Below, one piece after another: positions 1 to 8,510 of a DNA stretch of 64,000 bases. The notes below the pieces were generated by a model. That model saw only the letters and a list, made by a program, of their open reading frames with translations, was not told the DNA's origin and did no database searches. Within the stretch, counting starts at the first letter, position 1; every line of letters begins with the position of its first letter. A program made the position numbers and the translations under genes. Source of the DNA: Halorubrum ruber (lineage in GTDB: Archaea; Halobacteriota; Halobacteria; Halobacteriales; Haloferacaceae); NCBI RefSeq assembly GCF_018228765.1, contig NZ_CP073695.1, forward strand, positions 1,798,001 to 1,862,000, given 5' to 3'.

Positions 1-122
1 CACCTCGTGGGGTACTCCTCGTCGACGTCGTACTCCGTCGCGACCGGCCGGATCTCCTCGTCCGCGAACTTCCGGACCTCCTCGCGCAGCTGCTTCTGTT
101 CGTCCGTTAGCTGGAACTCCAT
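1..122 (-). CDS. Acyl-CoA dehydrogenase, N-terminal fragment cut by window edge
   Basis: The first 40 codons read MEFQLTDEQKQLREEVRKFA and continue with an EEIRPVA segment. This is the standard opening helix of the acyl-CoA dehydrogenase N-terminal domain, a flavoprotein that introduces an alpha-beta double bond into acyl-CoA. The rest of the gene lies outside the window, so the catalytic Glu and FAD site cannot be checked. The ATG at 122 is supported by a TATA-like box about 27 bp upstream, giving a leaderless mRNA. It follows the aminotransferase and monooxygenase-like genes on the same strand. Confidence 0.85.
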   Translation of the reverse strand, partial: MEFQLTDEQKQLREEVRKFADEEIRPVATEYDVDEEYPTR

Positions 123-145
123 ACGCGGACGATCAGGAACGAGCG

Positions 146-153
146 TGATAATC
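146..153 (-). promoter_or_regulatory. TATA box of the acyl-CoA dehydrogenase gene
   Basis: On the minus strand this reads TGATTATC-like (GATTATCA), centred about 27 bp upstream of the ATG at 122. That spacing places the transcription start at or next to the start codon. It suggests the dehydrogenase has its own promoter in the 69-bp gap after the preceding gene. Confidence 0.5.
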
Positions 154-191
154 GTTGGCGAACGCTCGACAATTCGCGAGGAGTTGTTCGT

Positions 192-539
192 TTACGAGTC
201 GTCTGCCGGGTACTCCCGTTCCTCGCGCACCTCGTAGTGGCGCGCGCGGTCGTCGTACCGCTTCAGGACCTCGCGGGCGGCGTCCGGGACGTGCGCCTCC
301 CGGTACTCTTCGCCCGCGAACTCCCTCACCGACTCGATCGAGTCAAACCGCAGTATCGTGACGAACTCGACCTCCTCGTCGTCGCCGTCGGCGTCGGACT
401 CCCGGCGGAGCAGTCGGGCGCCGCGATACCCCTCGTTGTCCGCGTTGGCGAACGAGGGGAGGATCTCCTCGCGGAGGAGTCGCTCGTACTCGTCCGCGTC
501 TGCCGGCATCGTCCACCCGTGCCAGATCCTGTCGATCAT
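192..539 (-). CDS. Small ABM-like (antibiotic biosynthesis monooxygenase fold) protein
   Basis: The 115-aa acidic protein starts MIDRIWHGWT and has the layout of a dimeric alpha/beta-barrel (ABM) protein: a first strand, an xxYExxLREEILPSF helix, a central strand region (EVEFVTILRFDSIESVREF) and a late helix near DAAREVLKRYDDRARHYE. Members of this fold range from heme- or quinol-handling monooxygenases to proteins with no known reaction, so a substrate cannot be assigned. It begins 19 bp after the aminotransferase stop and probably belongs to the same transcript. No signal peptide or membrane segment is seen. Confidence 0.6.
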   Translation of the reverse strand: MIDRIWHGWTMPADADEYERLLREEILPSFANADNEGYRGARLLRRESDADGDDEEVEFVTILRFDSIESVREFAGEEYREAHVPDAAREVLKRYDDRARHYEVREEREYPADDS

Positions 540-558
540 CGGTCTTCGACGGACTCGG

Positions 559-1698
559 TCATCGACCCTCGACGAACGACGCGATCCGGTCGGTCGCCTC
601 CTTCAGCTCGCGCATCGAGGTCGCGTACGAGACGCGGAGGTGCCCCTCGCCGCCCTCGCCGAAGACGGACCCCGGGACGACTGCGACCCCCTCCGCCTCC
701 AGCAGCTCCTCGGCGAACGCCTCGTCGTCGCCGCCGCACTCCGGGAACGCGTAGAACGCGCCGCCCGGCTCGAACGTGTCGAGGCCCATCTCGTTGAACC
801 GGGAGACGACCAACCGCCGCCGGCGGTTATACTCGTCGACCATCTCCGTCACCTCGTCGTCGCAGCGGTCTAAGGCCTCGATGGCGGCGTACTGCGGCGT
901 CGTCGGCGCCGACAGCATCGTGTACTGGTGGATCCGGTTCATCGCGTCGATGGCGTCGGCCGGGCCCAGCGCGTAGCCCAGCCGGAGCCCCGTCATCGCG
1001 TACGCCTTCGAGAAGCCGTTGACGACGACGGTGCGCTCGCGCATCCCCGGCTGCGTCGCGATCGAGGCGTGGTCGGCGCCGTAGGTGAGCGCGGCGTAGA
1101 TCTCGTCGGCGACCACCCGGAGGTCCTCGTCCCGGCAGAACGCCGCGACCTCGGCCAGCTCTTCGTCGGTCATCGTCGCGCCTGTCGGGTTGTTCGGGTA
1201 ACAGAGCACGAGGAGGTCGGCCTCGGCGGCGCCGGCCGCCTCCAGCGACTCCCGCGTGAGCGCGAAGTCGTCCTCGGCGCGCGTGGGGACCGTCAGCTGC
1301 TCGCCGCCCGCCAGCTCGATCCCCGGCCCGTAGGAGATGTACGTCGGCTCGTGGACCGCGACGGTGTCGCCGGGGTCGACCAAGGCCCGGAAGGCGAGGT
1401 CGACCGCCTCGCTCGCGCCGGTGGTGACCAGTATCTCCGACTCCGGGTCGTACGACTGGTCGTAGCGCTCGTGGTGGTCGGCGATCCGTTCGCGGAGCGC
1501 GGCCATCCCGCGGTTCGACGTGTAGGAAGTCTTTCCGCGTTCGAGCGAGTCGATCGCGGCGGTCCGCGCGGCCCACGGCGCCGAGAAGTCCGGTTCACCG
1601 ACCCCGAGCGAGATGACGTCGTCGCGCGCCTCCGCGAGCTCGAAGAACTTCCGGATCCCGGACTCGGGGAGGGTGCGCGCGCGGTCCGACAGTCTCAT
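559..1698 (-). CDS. PLP-dependent class I/II aminotransferase
   Basis: The 379-aa protein has the hallmarks of the aspartate-aminotransferase fold: a substrate loop GVGEPDF near residue 33, YPNNPTG at 167-173, DEIY at 198-201 and the PLP-binding lysine in SKAYAMTGLRLGY (Lys231). Full length matches the family at about 380 aa. The substrate, aromatic or aspartate or branched, cannot be set by eye. Its start overlaps the stop of the upstream Lrp-family gene in an ATGA arrangement, so the two are translationally coupled. Lrp regulators next to aminotransferases commonly control amino-acid metabolism, which fits here as inference. Confidence 0.9.
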   Translation of the reverse strand: MRLSDRARTLPESGIRKFFELAEARDDVISLGVGEPDFSAPWAARTAAIDSLERGKTSYTSNRGMAALRERIADHHERYDQSYDPESEILVTTGASEAVDLAFRALVDPGDTVAVHEPTYISYGPGIELAGGEQLTVPTRAEDDFALTRESLEAAGAAEADLLVLCYPNNPTGATMTDEELAEVAAFCRDEDLRVVADEIYAALTYGADHASIATQPGMRERTVVVNGFSKAYAMTGLRLGYALGPADAIDAMNRIHQYTMLSAPTTPQYAAIEALDRCDDEVTEMVDEYNRRRRLVVSRFNEMGLDTFEPGGAFYAFPECGGDDEAFAEELLEAEGVAVVPGSVFGEGGEGHLRVSYATSMRELKEATDRIASFVEGR

Positions 1699-2183
1699 GG
1701 CGACACGGAGAGGCGGTCGTCGTCGTCGCCGTCCTCGAACCGGATCCCGCCGTCCTTGTACGTCTCCATGATGTAGTGGGTCACCGTCTGGGTGACCTCC
1801 GGCATGGGCGCGACCTGCTCGGAGATGAACTCGGAGACGTCCTGCATGTTCTCGCCGAGCACCTCGACGGCGAAGTCGTAGTCGCCGGAGACGAGGTGTA
1901 AGGCGTCGACCGCGGGGAACTTCGCGATCCGGTCCGCGACCTGCTCGTAGCCGGTCTCGCGGTCGAGCTCGACGTTGATCTCGACGACCGCGCGGATCTT
2001 CCCCTCGTCGACGCGGTCCCAGTCGACGACGGCCTGGTAGCCGTGAACCACGCTTTTCGCCTCCAGCGCGTCGATCGCGTCCGCTACCGCCGCCGCGTCG
2101 AGGCCCGTCTGGGCCGCGATGTCATCGATGTCCTCGCGGGCGTTCCGCGCCAACACGTCGAGTACCTCGCGCTCGGCGTCCAT
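1695..2183 (-). CDS. Lrp/AsnC-family transcriptional regulator
   Basis: The 162-aa protein opens with an N-terminal helix-turn-helix (DAEREVLDVLARNAREDIDD to about residue 55) followed by a RAM/AsnC ligand-binding domain. The latter includes VVEINVELDR and the VSGDYDFAVEVLGEN strand typical of this fold. Such proteins sense amino acids and act as octamers or dimers on DNA. It is the first gene of a minus-strand run and overlaps the aminotransferase by 4 bp, which suggests local control of that enzyme. A C-terminal acidic tail (EDGDDDDRLS) is typical of halophiles. A TATA box lies 25 bp upstream of the ATG. Confidence 0.92.
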   Translation of the reverse strand: MDAEREVLDVLARNAREDIDDIAAQTGLDAAAVADAIDALEAKSVVHGYQAVVDWDRVDEGKIRAVVEINVELDRETGYEQVADRIAKFPAVDALHLVSGDYDFAVEVLGENMQDVSEFISEQVAPMPEVTQTVTHYIMETYKDGGIRFEDGDDDDRLSVSP

Positions 2184-2204
2184 GCCCCTAAATCACGCGG
2201 GGGC

Positions 2205-2212
2205 GGTTTATG
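2205..2212 (-). promoter_or_regulatory. TATA box of the Lrp-aminotransferase operon
   Basis: The minus strand reads CATAAACC, centred about 25 bp before the ATG at 2183, so the mRNA should be leaderless or nearly so. The 144-bp gap to the divergent aldo/keto reductase is where Lrp autoregulatory sites would be expected. I did not find a clear palindrome there. Confidence 0.5.
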
Positions 2213-2327
2213 AGTAGCGACGGACGCAACACGGGCGAGCCGGGTCGACCGCGAGGGGACCGCCCGGAGCCCACGCCGCTCTTCCGGCATCCCCACGGCT
2301 TTCCGCGTGGCGCGAGATCAGTCTCCC

Positions 2328-3191
2328 ATGGCTTCGAACACCACCAGCGGGAGCGAGACGTTCGACATCGGCGGCGACCTGACCGTCAACCGCCTCGGCT
2401 TCGGCGCGATGCGGATCACCGGCGAGGAGATCATCGGTCGCCCCGAGGACGAGGCGGACGCGGAGGACGTGCTCCGGCGCGCCGTCGACCTCGGCGTCGA
2501 CTTCGTCGACACCGCGGACTCCTACGGCCCGGGCGTCTCGGAGCGGCTGATCGGCGAGGCGCTCGGCGACCCCGACGACGTGGTCGTCGCCTCGAAGGCG
2601 GGGCTGCTCCGCAACCGCGAGGGAGACTGGCTCCCCCACGGCGACCCCGACTTCCTGAAGAACCAGGTGCTGTGTAGCCTCGACCGACTCGGGACCGACA
2701 CGATCGACCTCTACCAGTACCACCGCCCAGACCCGGACACCGACTTCGAGGACTCCGTCCACGCGTTCGCGGAGATGAAAGACGCCGGGCAGGTCGCCCA
2801 CGTCGGCCTCTCGAACGTCACCGTCGAGCAGCTGGAGACGGCGACCGACATCGTCGACATCGCGACGGTCCAGAACCGCTACAACGTCGGCCACCGCGAC
2901 GACGAGGACGTGCTGGCCGCCTGCGAGGAGAAAGGTGTGGGGTTCATCCCGTGGGGCCCGATGTACGCGGTCGACGACGAGGACGCCGGCGGGGTGCTCG
3001 ACGAGGTCGCCGAGCGACGAGACGCGACGCCCCAGCAGGTCTCGCTCGCGTGGCTGCTCGACCACTCGGACGTGACGCTCCCGATCCCGGGGACGTCGAG
3101 CGTCGACCACCTCGAGTCCAACCTCGCGGCCGCGGACCTGTCGCTCACCGACGAGGACCGCGCCGCGCTGAACGCCGTCGACCCGCAGTAG
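2328..3191 (+). CDS. Aldo/keto reductase
   Basis: The 287-aa protein has the (beta/alpha)8 aldo/keto reductase pattern. The catalytic Asp and Tyr are in DTADSYGPGVSERLIGEAL, the Lys in the VASKAGL strand, and the His in YQYHRPD. The NADPH-binding end is visible in SLAWLLDHSDVTLPIPGTSS. Family members reduce aldehydes and ketones with NADPH, but the substrate is unknown. I chose the ATG at 2328 (MASNTTSG) over an in-frame GTG at 2307 because the conserved fold starts soon after it. The gene is divergent from the Lrp operon. Confidence 0.9.
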   Translation: MASNTTSGSETFDIGGDLTVNRLGFGAMRITGEEIIGRPEDEADAEDVLRRAVDLGVDFVDTADSYGPGVSERLIGEALGDPDDVVVASKAGLLRNREGDWLPHGDPDFLKNQVLCSLDRLGTDTIDLYQYHRPDPDTDFEDSVHAFAEMKDAGQVAHVGLSNVTVEQLETATDIVDIATVQNRYNVGHRDDEDVLAACEEKGVGFIPWGPMYAVDDEDAGGVLDEVAERRDATPQQVSLAWLLDHSDVTLPIPGTSSVDHLESNLAAADLSLTDEDRAALNAVDPQ

Positions 3192-3215
3192 GCCGCGAGG
3201 CCACGTCTGCCGGCT

Positions 3216-4037
3216 TCACCCGGCGGTCTCGACGTCGGCCATCTCGGCCATCTCGGCGACCTTCAGCGCAGTCGCGACGTTGAACGCCAGCCCGAGCGGC
3301 GCGGCGACGACCGCGGCCGCGATCGCGCCGCCGGGGCCGGCGTGCGCGAGGAGGCTCACCGGAACCGAACAGAGCGCCGTGACGACCGCGACGGCGAGGA
3401 AGAACCCAAGCGGTCGGTGTTCGTCCACGAGCGCTCGTGCCCGCCGCGCCGCGGACTCGATCCCGCGGTCCTCCAAGGCGAGGACGTAGACGGTCGGGAA
3501 GTACAGGTACGAGACGACGAGCGCCGCGAGGATCGCGACCACGAACAGCGGCGGGAAGAGGAGCAGCGGCAGGAACAGCGCCGCGAGTGCGAGGACCACG
3601 AGCGCTTCGAGGAGGATCATCCGAGCGCCGAACCGGCGAACGGCCGCGACGAAGTCGAAGCGCCCGGTCGTGATCTCCGCCGCGATGCTCCCGAAGTAGC
3701 CCGCGCTCAGCGCGCCGGAGACGACGACGTACGCGCCGATCAGGGGTGCGAGCAGCGGCAGCGGGTCGACGGCCCCAAACGGGAGCGACACCGTCACGCC
3801 GTCGCCGCTCGGCGCGTCGACGAAGCTCCAGAGATCGTACCGGTACACCGGGAACGAAGCCCGGAGCGAGAGCCCGTTCGTCCGTCCCGTCGCGAGCAGT
3901 TCCCGGGCGCGGAACAGCGCCGTCGCCAGCGGGACGAGCGCGAGCGGAAGCAGCCGCCCGATGTGCGCGAACGTGCGTTGGAGGATCGGTTCCGGGGGCG
4001 GCGTGTCGGCTGACGGACCGGTGGAGGGCTCGGCCAT
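3216..4037 (-). CDS. Multi-pass membrane protein of unknown function
   Basis: The 273-aa protein has a short polar N-terminus (MAEPSTGPSADTPPPEPI) and then about six hydrophobic segments. These include LLPLALVPLATALF, LLAPLIGAYVVVSGAL, a long double stretch LVVLALAALFLPLLLFPPLF, and LGFFLAVAVVTALCSVPVSLL. The layout resembles haloarchaeal membrane proteins related to DUF4013-type families, but I cannot name a function. The ATG at 4037 is chosen because a T-rich box (CGCTTTTTACG) sits 26 bp upstream. The gene is convergent with the aldo/keto reductase, with only 24 bp between the stops. Confidence 0.75.
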   Translation of the reverse strand: MAEPSTGPSADTPPPEPILQRTFAHIGRLLPLALVPLATALFRARELLATGRTNGLSLRASFPVYRYDLWSFVDAPSGDGVTVSLPFGAVDPLPLLAPLIGAYVVVSGALSAGYFGSIAAEITTGRFDFVAAVRRFGARMILLEALVVLALAALFLPLLLFPPLFVVAILAALVVSYLYFPTVYVLALEDRGIESAARRARALVDEHRPLGFFLAVAVVTALCSVPVSLLAHAGPGGAIAAAVVAAPLGLAFNVATALKVAEMAEMADVETAG

Positions 4038-4058
4038 GGTGGGGGATCGCGTTCGATC

Positions 4059-4068
4059 GTAAAAAGCG
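4059..4068 (-). promoter_or_regulatory. TATA-like box CGCTTTTTAC of the membrane-protein gene
   Basis: The box is centred about 26 bp upstream of the ATG at 4037 on the minus strand. It is one of several CGCTTT(T)-type boxes in this window that hold the TATA position. Confidence 0.45.
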
Positions 4069-4126
4069 TCGTCCGTCCGCGCCAACCGACCGCACGCCGC
4101 GACGGGATCGAGGCCCGGTGGCGAGC

Positions 4127-5482
4127 CTACTCCTCGAACGGGTTCGTCAGTTCGACCGTCTCCTCGCGGTCGGGGCCGACGCCGACGGCGTACACCGGGG
4201 TATCGATCTCGTCGGCGAGGAACTCCAGGTACTCGCGGGCGGCCTCGGGTAAGGCGTCGTAGCCGGCCTCGGCGACCGCGGCCGAGTCGAACGGCTCCCA
4301 CGTGTCGAGCGTCTCGTAGACGGGCTCGCAGCGCTCCCACCGGTCGGTGGTGGTGGGGACGGTATCGAGCGTCTCTCCGTCTAACTCGTAGCCCGTACAC
4401 ACCTTCAGCTCGTCGAGCCCGGCGAGCACGTCGACGTGGTTGACCGCGACGCCGGTGAAGCCGGAGACGCGCGCCGAGTGCCGGAGCATCGGGAGGTCGA
4501 GCCAGCCGATCCGGCGCGGGCGACCGGTGACGGTCCCGAACTCGCCGCCCTTCTCGCGGATCTCGTCGGCGAGCGCCTCCTCGTCGGCGTCGCCGTCGAG
4601 TTCGGTCGGGAGCGGCCCCTCGCCGACGCGCGAGAGGTACGCCTTCACGATGCCGACGACCTCGCCGTCGCCGACCTTCGTGACGCCGAGCCCCGATCCG
4701 ACGGCCGCGCCGCCGGCGGTCGGATTCGACGAGGTGACGAACGGGTAGTTCCCGTGGTCGACGTCGATGTGGGTCCCCTGCGCGCCCTCGAAGACGATCG
4801 CGTCGCCGGCCTCGTGGCGGCGGTGGAGGTAGTCGGAGCAGTTGACGGTCATCCCCTCGTCGGCGAGGCGCTCGCCGATCGCGGCGAACTCCTCGTGAAG
4901 CGCGTCGACGTCGAACGCCTCGGCGCGGTCGTCGACATCGTCGATGTCGAGCCCGTACACGTCCTCGACGAGCGCGCGCTTCTGCGGGACCGCGTATTCG
5001 AGCTTCTCGCGGAGCGCGTCGGGGTCGAGCAGGTCCGCGACCCGGATCCCGCGGCGGCCGGCCTTGTCCTCGTAGGTCGGGCCGATCCCGCGCCCCGTGG
5101 TGCCGACCTCGTCGCCGGCGTCGTCGTCGGCCTTGACTTCCTCTTCGATCCCGTCGAGCACGCGGTGGTACGGCATGATGACGTGCGCCCGGCGGGCGAC
5201 GCGCACGTCGGGGTCGAGCCCGCGCTCGCGCAGGTCGTCTATCTCGGTGAACAGCGTGCGCGGGTTGACGACGCAGCCGTTGCCCAAGATCCCGACGGTC
5301 CCCCGGACCGCGCCGCTGGGAACCAAGGAGAGCTTGTACTCCGCGCCGCCTTCGACGACGGTGTGGCCGGCGTTGTCGCCGCCCTGATAACGGACTACGA
5401 CGTCCGCGTCCCCTCCCCACCGGTCGACGAGGGCGCCCTTGCCCTCGTCGCCGAGCTGGGAGCCGACGATGGTGAGTGTCAT
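4127..5482 (-). CDS. purA: Adenylosuccinate synthetase
   Basis: The 451-aa enzyme couples IMP and aspartate to adenylosuccinate using GTP, the first committed step from IMP to AMP, in the cytoplasm. The N-terminal GSQLGDEGKG phosphate loop (residues about 8-16) and the catalytic-histidine motif GDNAGHTV are intact. TTGRGIGPTYEDKAGRRGIRV, EGAQGTHIDVDHGNYPFVTSSN and the C-terminal TGRPRRIGWLDLPMLRH match the family closely. Length is close to the usual 430-450 aa. The ATG at 5482 (MTLTIVGSQ) is used because upstream in-frame residues are not family-like. It appears to stand alone. Confidence 0.97.
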   Translation of the reverse strand: MTLTIVGSQLGDEGKGALVDRWGGDADVVVRYQGGDNAGHTVVEGGAEYKLSLVPSGAVRGTVGILGNGCVVNPRTLFTEIDDLRERGLDPDVRVARRAHVIMPYHRVLDGIEEEVKADDDAGDEVGTTGRGIGPTYEDKAGRRGIRVADLLDPDALREKLEYAVPQKRALVEDVYGLDIDDVDDRAEAFDVDALHEEFAAIGERLADEGMTVNCSDYLHRRHEAGDAIVFEGAQGTHIDVDHGNYPFVTSSNPTAGGAAVGSGLGVTKVGDGEVVGIVKAYLSRVGEGPLPTELDGDADEEALADEIREKGGEFGTVTGRPRRIGWLDLPMLRHSARVSGFTGVAVNHVDVLAGLDELKVCTGYELDGETLDTVPTTTDRWERCEPVYETLDTWEPFDSAAVAEAGYDALPEAAREYLEFLADEIDTPVYAVGVGPDREETVELTNPFEE

Positions 5483-5744
5483 ACGACCTGCCGATTCCCG
5501 TCGGGGGGTAAAACCGATTACGGTCTGCGACCGCGAGACAGGCACAGATGTGGATCAAAAAATACGCCGGGCACAGTGAATACGCTCGTTCGTGTATTCT
5601 CTCGGCGTCCCCCCGGGAGGCCGCACCGTCGCGCGCTCTTCCGTGCGTACGCTCACCGTCTGCCGTGCCGCGATCGAACACGTTAACTACTCCCACGTCA
5701 AAGCCTGCGATCTGACGAGGCCTCCCCCGGCCGCCGACAGCAAC

Positions 5745-5752
5745 TTTTAAAC
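5745..5752 (+). promoter_or_regulatory. TATA box TTTTAAAC of the small winged-helix gene
   Basis: The box is centred about 30 bp upstream of the ATG at 5778, implying a leaderless mRNA. The rest of the 295-bp divergent gap to purA (5483-5777) holds no further gene. A T6 run on the minus strand near 5557-5562 lies about 75 bp upstream of purA and may be part of its control region. Confidence 0.6.
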
Positions 5753-5777
5753 GGGGCATGACGAGTTAACATGTGCC

Positions 5778-6083
5778 ATGATAGATCGATTAGAGAAGGA
5801 GGTAGACATGCTGGAACGTCACCTCCAAGTCCTGCGGATGGTCATCGAGAACGAGCCGATCGGCATCGTGAAGATGTCGAACGAGACGGGCTACCCGCAC
5901 CATAAGGTCCGCTACTCGCTTCGCGTCCTCGAAGAGGAGAACCTCATCGAGCCGTCCAGCCAGGGCGCGATCACCACCGAGCGCACCCACGAGTTCGTCG
6001 ACGAACTCGACGAGAAGCTCGACGAGACCGTCGAGAAGCTCGGCTCCATGCGGATCGACGACGCCGCGGAGCTCGAGAACTGA
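5778..6083 (+). CDS. Small winged-helix DNA-binding protein
   Basis: The 101-aa protein has an N-terminal coiled segment (MIDRLEKEVDMLERHLQVLR) leading into a winged helix. The latter is seen in IVKMSNETGYPHHKVRYSLRVLEEENLIEPS, where the recognition helix is around HHKVRYSLRVL, followed by a wing (GAITTERT). The C-terminal third is a second amphipathic helix (DELDEKLDETVEKL), so dimerisation through coiled coils is likely. This is a well-conserved haloarchaeal type of predicted transcriptional regulator. Its targets are unknown. The start is fixed by the leaderless TATA spacing. Confidence 0.8.
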   Translation: MIDRLEKEVDMLERHLQVLRMVIENEPIGIVKMSNETGYPHHKVRYSLRVLEEENLIEPSSQGAITTERTHEFVDELDEKLDETVEKLGSMRIDDAAELEN

Positions 6084-6165
6084 CCGCGCTTTCGATTTCG
6101 CCCGCCGACGCATCTGCCGCGTTTCTGCTCTCCCGGTAGCCGCCTCCGATAGGGTCCCGTGACGG

Positions 6166-8430
6166 CTACAGGTCGGGGACCGTCATGTGGAACCCGCCGT
6201 CTCTGGCCTCGACGAGGCACAGGTGGTAGCCCTGCTTGCGCGAGAGCTTCACGAAGCTCGCCCGCTTCGATCGGCTGAACAGGCCGCCGCCGACCGCGTC
6301 GCTCGCGGTCTCTAAGGCGCCCGGCTCGAAGAAGCTCTCCGTCACCGCGAACGCCCCGGCGAACGTCTCGTTCGATCCGGCGATGTCGCGCCCGTTCTCG
6401 ACGAGCGACTCCAAGGTCCCCTCCGGCGTCGGGTCCCTGCTGTCGTTCAGGTCGGCGACGAACAGCGGGTGGCCCATCCGGTCGCGCAACACGAGGTCGA
6501 ACGACCGCTGCTCGCGGACCTCCTCGCCGCCCTCGCGGAGCTCGATCGACACCGTCCCGCCGATCTCGGCGCGATCGATCTCCGGGAGCGCGTCGTAGAG
6601 GTCACGCAGCGTCCCCTCGTTGCCGGTGCCGCGGACCTCGAACGGGAGATCCTCGACGAGCCAGCGGGTGAAGCCGTACTCGATGGTGTCCTCTAAGAAC
6701 TCCGCGAACGGCCGGCCGTCCACCGCGAGGCCCTCCGTCTCGAAGCTCGTGTGGTGTTCGACCCGGAGGTTCTCGCGGAGCGCCTCGCGGTCGACGCTCC
6801 CCTCGTGGGCGTCCGCCAGCGTCGCGCCCTCCTTCGAGTCGTACCTGATGAACAGGTTCGTCCCGTTGCGTGCCTCCGCGGGCGTGAGCGTCCGCTCCGC
6901 GTCCGGAAGCCGCTCCTTGGCGTTCGAGAGCTCGCTGCGGAGCCGGTCGCGCTCCTCTTTGAGCTCGTCGACCTCGGACTCGAGCCGGTCGACCTCGTCG
7001 GCCAGCTCGTCGCGCTCCGACTCGACCTCCTCGCGTTCGGCCGCCAGGCGGTCGCGTTCGTCCGCGAGCGACTGCCGCTCGGTCTCCGTCTCCTCCAAGG
7101 CCGCCTCGAGCTTCCGCAGCCGTTCGGGGTCGGCGTCGCCCTGCCCGCCGCGCCCGTCGCGCCCCTCGCGTTTCGACACCGCCGACGGCCCCGACGCCGT
7201 CTCGGTGGAGCGCGGCGACGGCGACCCGCCGTTCGCGTTCGACCCACTTCGCTCCGCGCGGCCGCGGTCCTCGCCCGAGCGGGAGCGCTGCGAAGCGGCT
7301 GCGCGGCGCTCGTCGGGACGCTGCGGTTCCCCGCCCGCCTCGGAGGGGTCGAGCGCCGGGATCGACTTCTGTTCCCGCCACTCGGCCTCCTCCGAGAAGA
7401 CGTTCTCGGAGTCCGGCGCGTCGGCGGCGTCCGGGTCGGGCGAGTCCCTGGCGTCGGATTCCGAAGCGGTCGCTCCCTCGGGATCTGACGGTGATCGGCG
7501 CGCGCGGTCGGCACCGGGCGAGCCGTCTGCGTCTCGCTCGGCCGTCTCGGCGTCGCCGATCCGGACCTCGTCGGGCGCCGACCCGCCGGACCCGCCGGCC
7601 TCGCCGCTCGAAACAGCCTTGTCGCGGTCGTCCGCGGCCGCCTCCGCGTCGACGCCCGCCGACTCGTCGCTTCGGCTCGCGGCGGTCGAGTCGCCGTCTC
7701 GGGCGGCGCTCGCGGCGGGACCGACCGCGCTCGCGGGGCCGTCGTCTCCTGCCGTCTCCGGCTCGGCGTCGCTCTCGGTGTCCGACGGCTCGTCGGTCGG
7801 CTCTTCGTCCGCGTCGCTCGCGCCGTCGGAACCGGCGGTCTCGGTCGGGTCGGTCGCGGCGCTCGCGTCGTCCGCATCTTTCGCGTCGTCGCCGTCCGGG
7901 AGCGGGCGGACGTCGAGGTCGACCTCGTACACCGTGTAGATGCCGACCTCGTCGGCGGCGAGGTCGAACGCGTCGTCGCCCGTTTCTAGCCGCCTCGCAT
8001 TGCCGACGTACGCGGCCGCCATCGACTCGCCGCCCGTGTAGGCGACGTAGTAGTCGCCGGAGAGGACGTTCTCCGACAGCTCGATGTAGCCGGTGAACCC
8101 CCCCTGTGAGAGCTTCTGGTCCGCCTCTCGCAGGGGCGTGTCCTTGGTGTAGTACTTCGCCCGCGGCTCGCCGCCCAGCTCCTGCATCGCGAAGAGCACG
8201 GGGAGCGCCTCGTCCGGGGCCCGGTAGACGGTCCCGGCGGCGTCGGCGAAGGCGTCGAGCGTCGCGTCGACGACGCCGATAACGCGCCCGTCGACGAGGA
8301 AGATCCACCCGGTCCCGTCGGTCGCCGCGCCGGAGAACCCGTCGTCGACGATCCGGCGGAGCCCCGCGAACCCGTCGGAGAACGAGCGGTCGTCCCACTC
8401 GGTGATCGCTTCCCGTCGCTGTGCGTCCAT
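6166..8430 (-). CDS. Large three-part protein: N-terminal alpha/beta domain, acidic linker, coiled coil, conserved C-terminal domain
   Basis: The 754-aa protein has no recognised name. Residues 1-180 form a folded domain with IFLVDGRVIGVVDA, ALPVLFAMQELGG and GGFTGYIELSENVLSGDYYVAY, the last resembling PATAN/DUF4388-like segments seen in signalling proteins. Residues about 185-415 are a low-complexity Asp/Glu/Ser/Ala linker. A heptad-rich coiled coil follows (about 430-510). Residues about 525-754 form another folded domain with FIRYDSKEGATLADAH, GYGFTRWLVEDLPFE-like and FAGAFAVTESFFEPGALE segments. No membrane segment is seen. The layout suggests a scaffold or signalling protein. The minus-strand box GGTATTTGGG about 28 bp upstream supports the ATG at 8430. 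Confidence 0.7.
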   Translation of the reverse strand: MDAQRREAITEWDDRSFSDGFAGLRRIVDDGFSGAATDGTGWIFLVDGRVIGVVDATLDAFADAAGTVYRAPDEALPVLFAMQELGGEPRAKYYTKDTPLREADQKLSQGGFTGYIELSENVLSGDYYVAYTGGESMAAAYVGNARRLETGDDAFDLAADEVGIYTVYEVDLDVRPLPDGDDAKDADDASAATDPTETAGSDGASDADEEPTDEPSDTESDAEPETAGDDGPASAVGPAASAARDGDSTAASRSDESAGVDAEAAADDRDKAVSSGEAGGSGGSAPDEVRIGDAETAERDADGSPGADRARRSPSDPEGATASESDARDSPDPDAADAPDSENVFSEEAEWREQKSIPALDPSEAGGEPQRPDERRAAASQRSRSGEDRGRAERSGSNANGGSPSPRSTETASGPSAVSKREGRDGRGGQGDADPERLRKLEAALEETETERQSLADERDRLAAEREEVESERDELADEVDRLESEVDELKEERDRLRSELSNAKERLPDAERTLTPAEARNGTNLFIRYDSKEGATLADAHEGSVDREALRENLRVEHHTSFETEGLAVDGRPFAEFLEDTIEYGFTRWLVEDLPFEVRGTGNEGTLRDLYDALPEIDRAEIGGTVSIELREGGEEVREQRSFDLVLRDRMGHPLFVADLNDSRDPTPEGTLESLVENGRDIAGSNETFAGAFAVTESFFEPGALETASDAVGGGLFSRSKRASFVKLSRKQGYHLCLVEARDGGFHMTVPDL

Positions 8431-8510
8431 CCTTGCGTTTACGTCGCCAACACCGACCCAAATACCTTCCGGAGCGTGAGACGGCCGTCTGACGCCGCGA
8501 CGCCCCTCGT

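Noticed and set aside
3216..5759. 847-codon frame joining the membrane protein with sequence under purA
   Set aside because: The upstream two thirds lie across the real purA gene in another frame and are Arg/Gly-rich. A TATA-like box supports a start at 4037.
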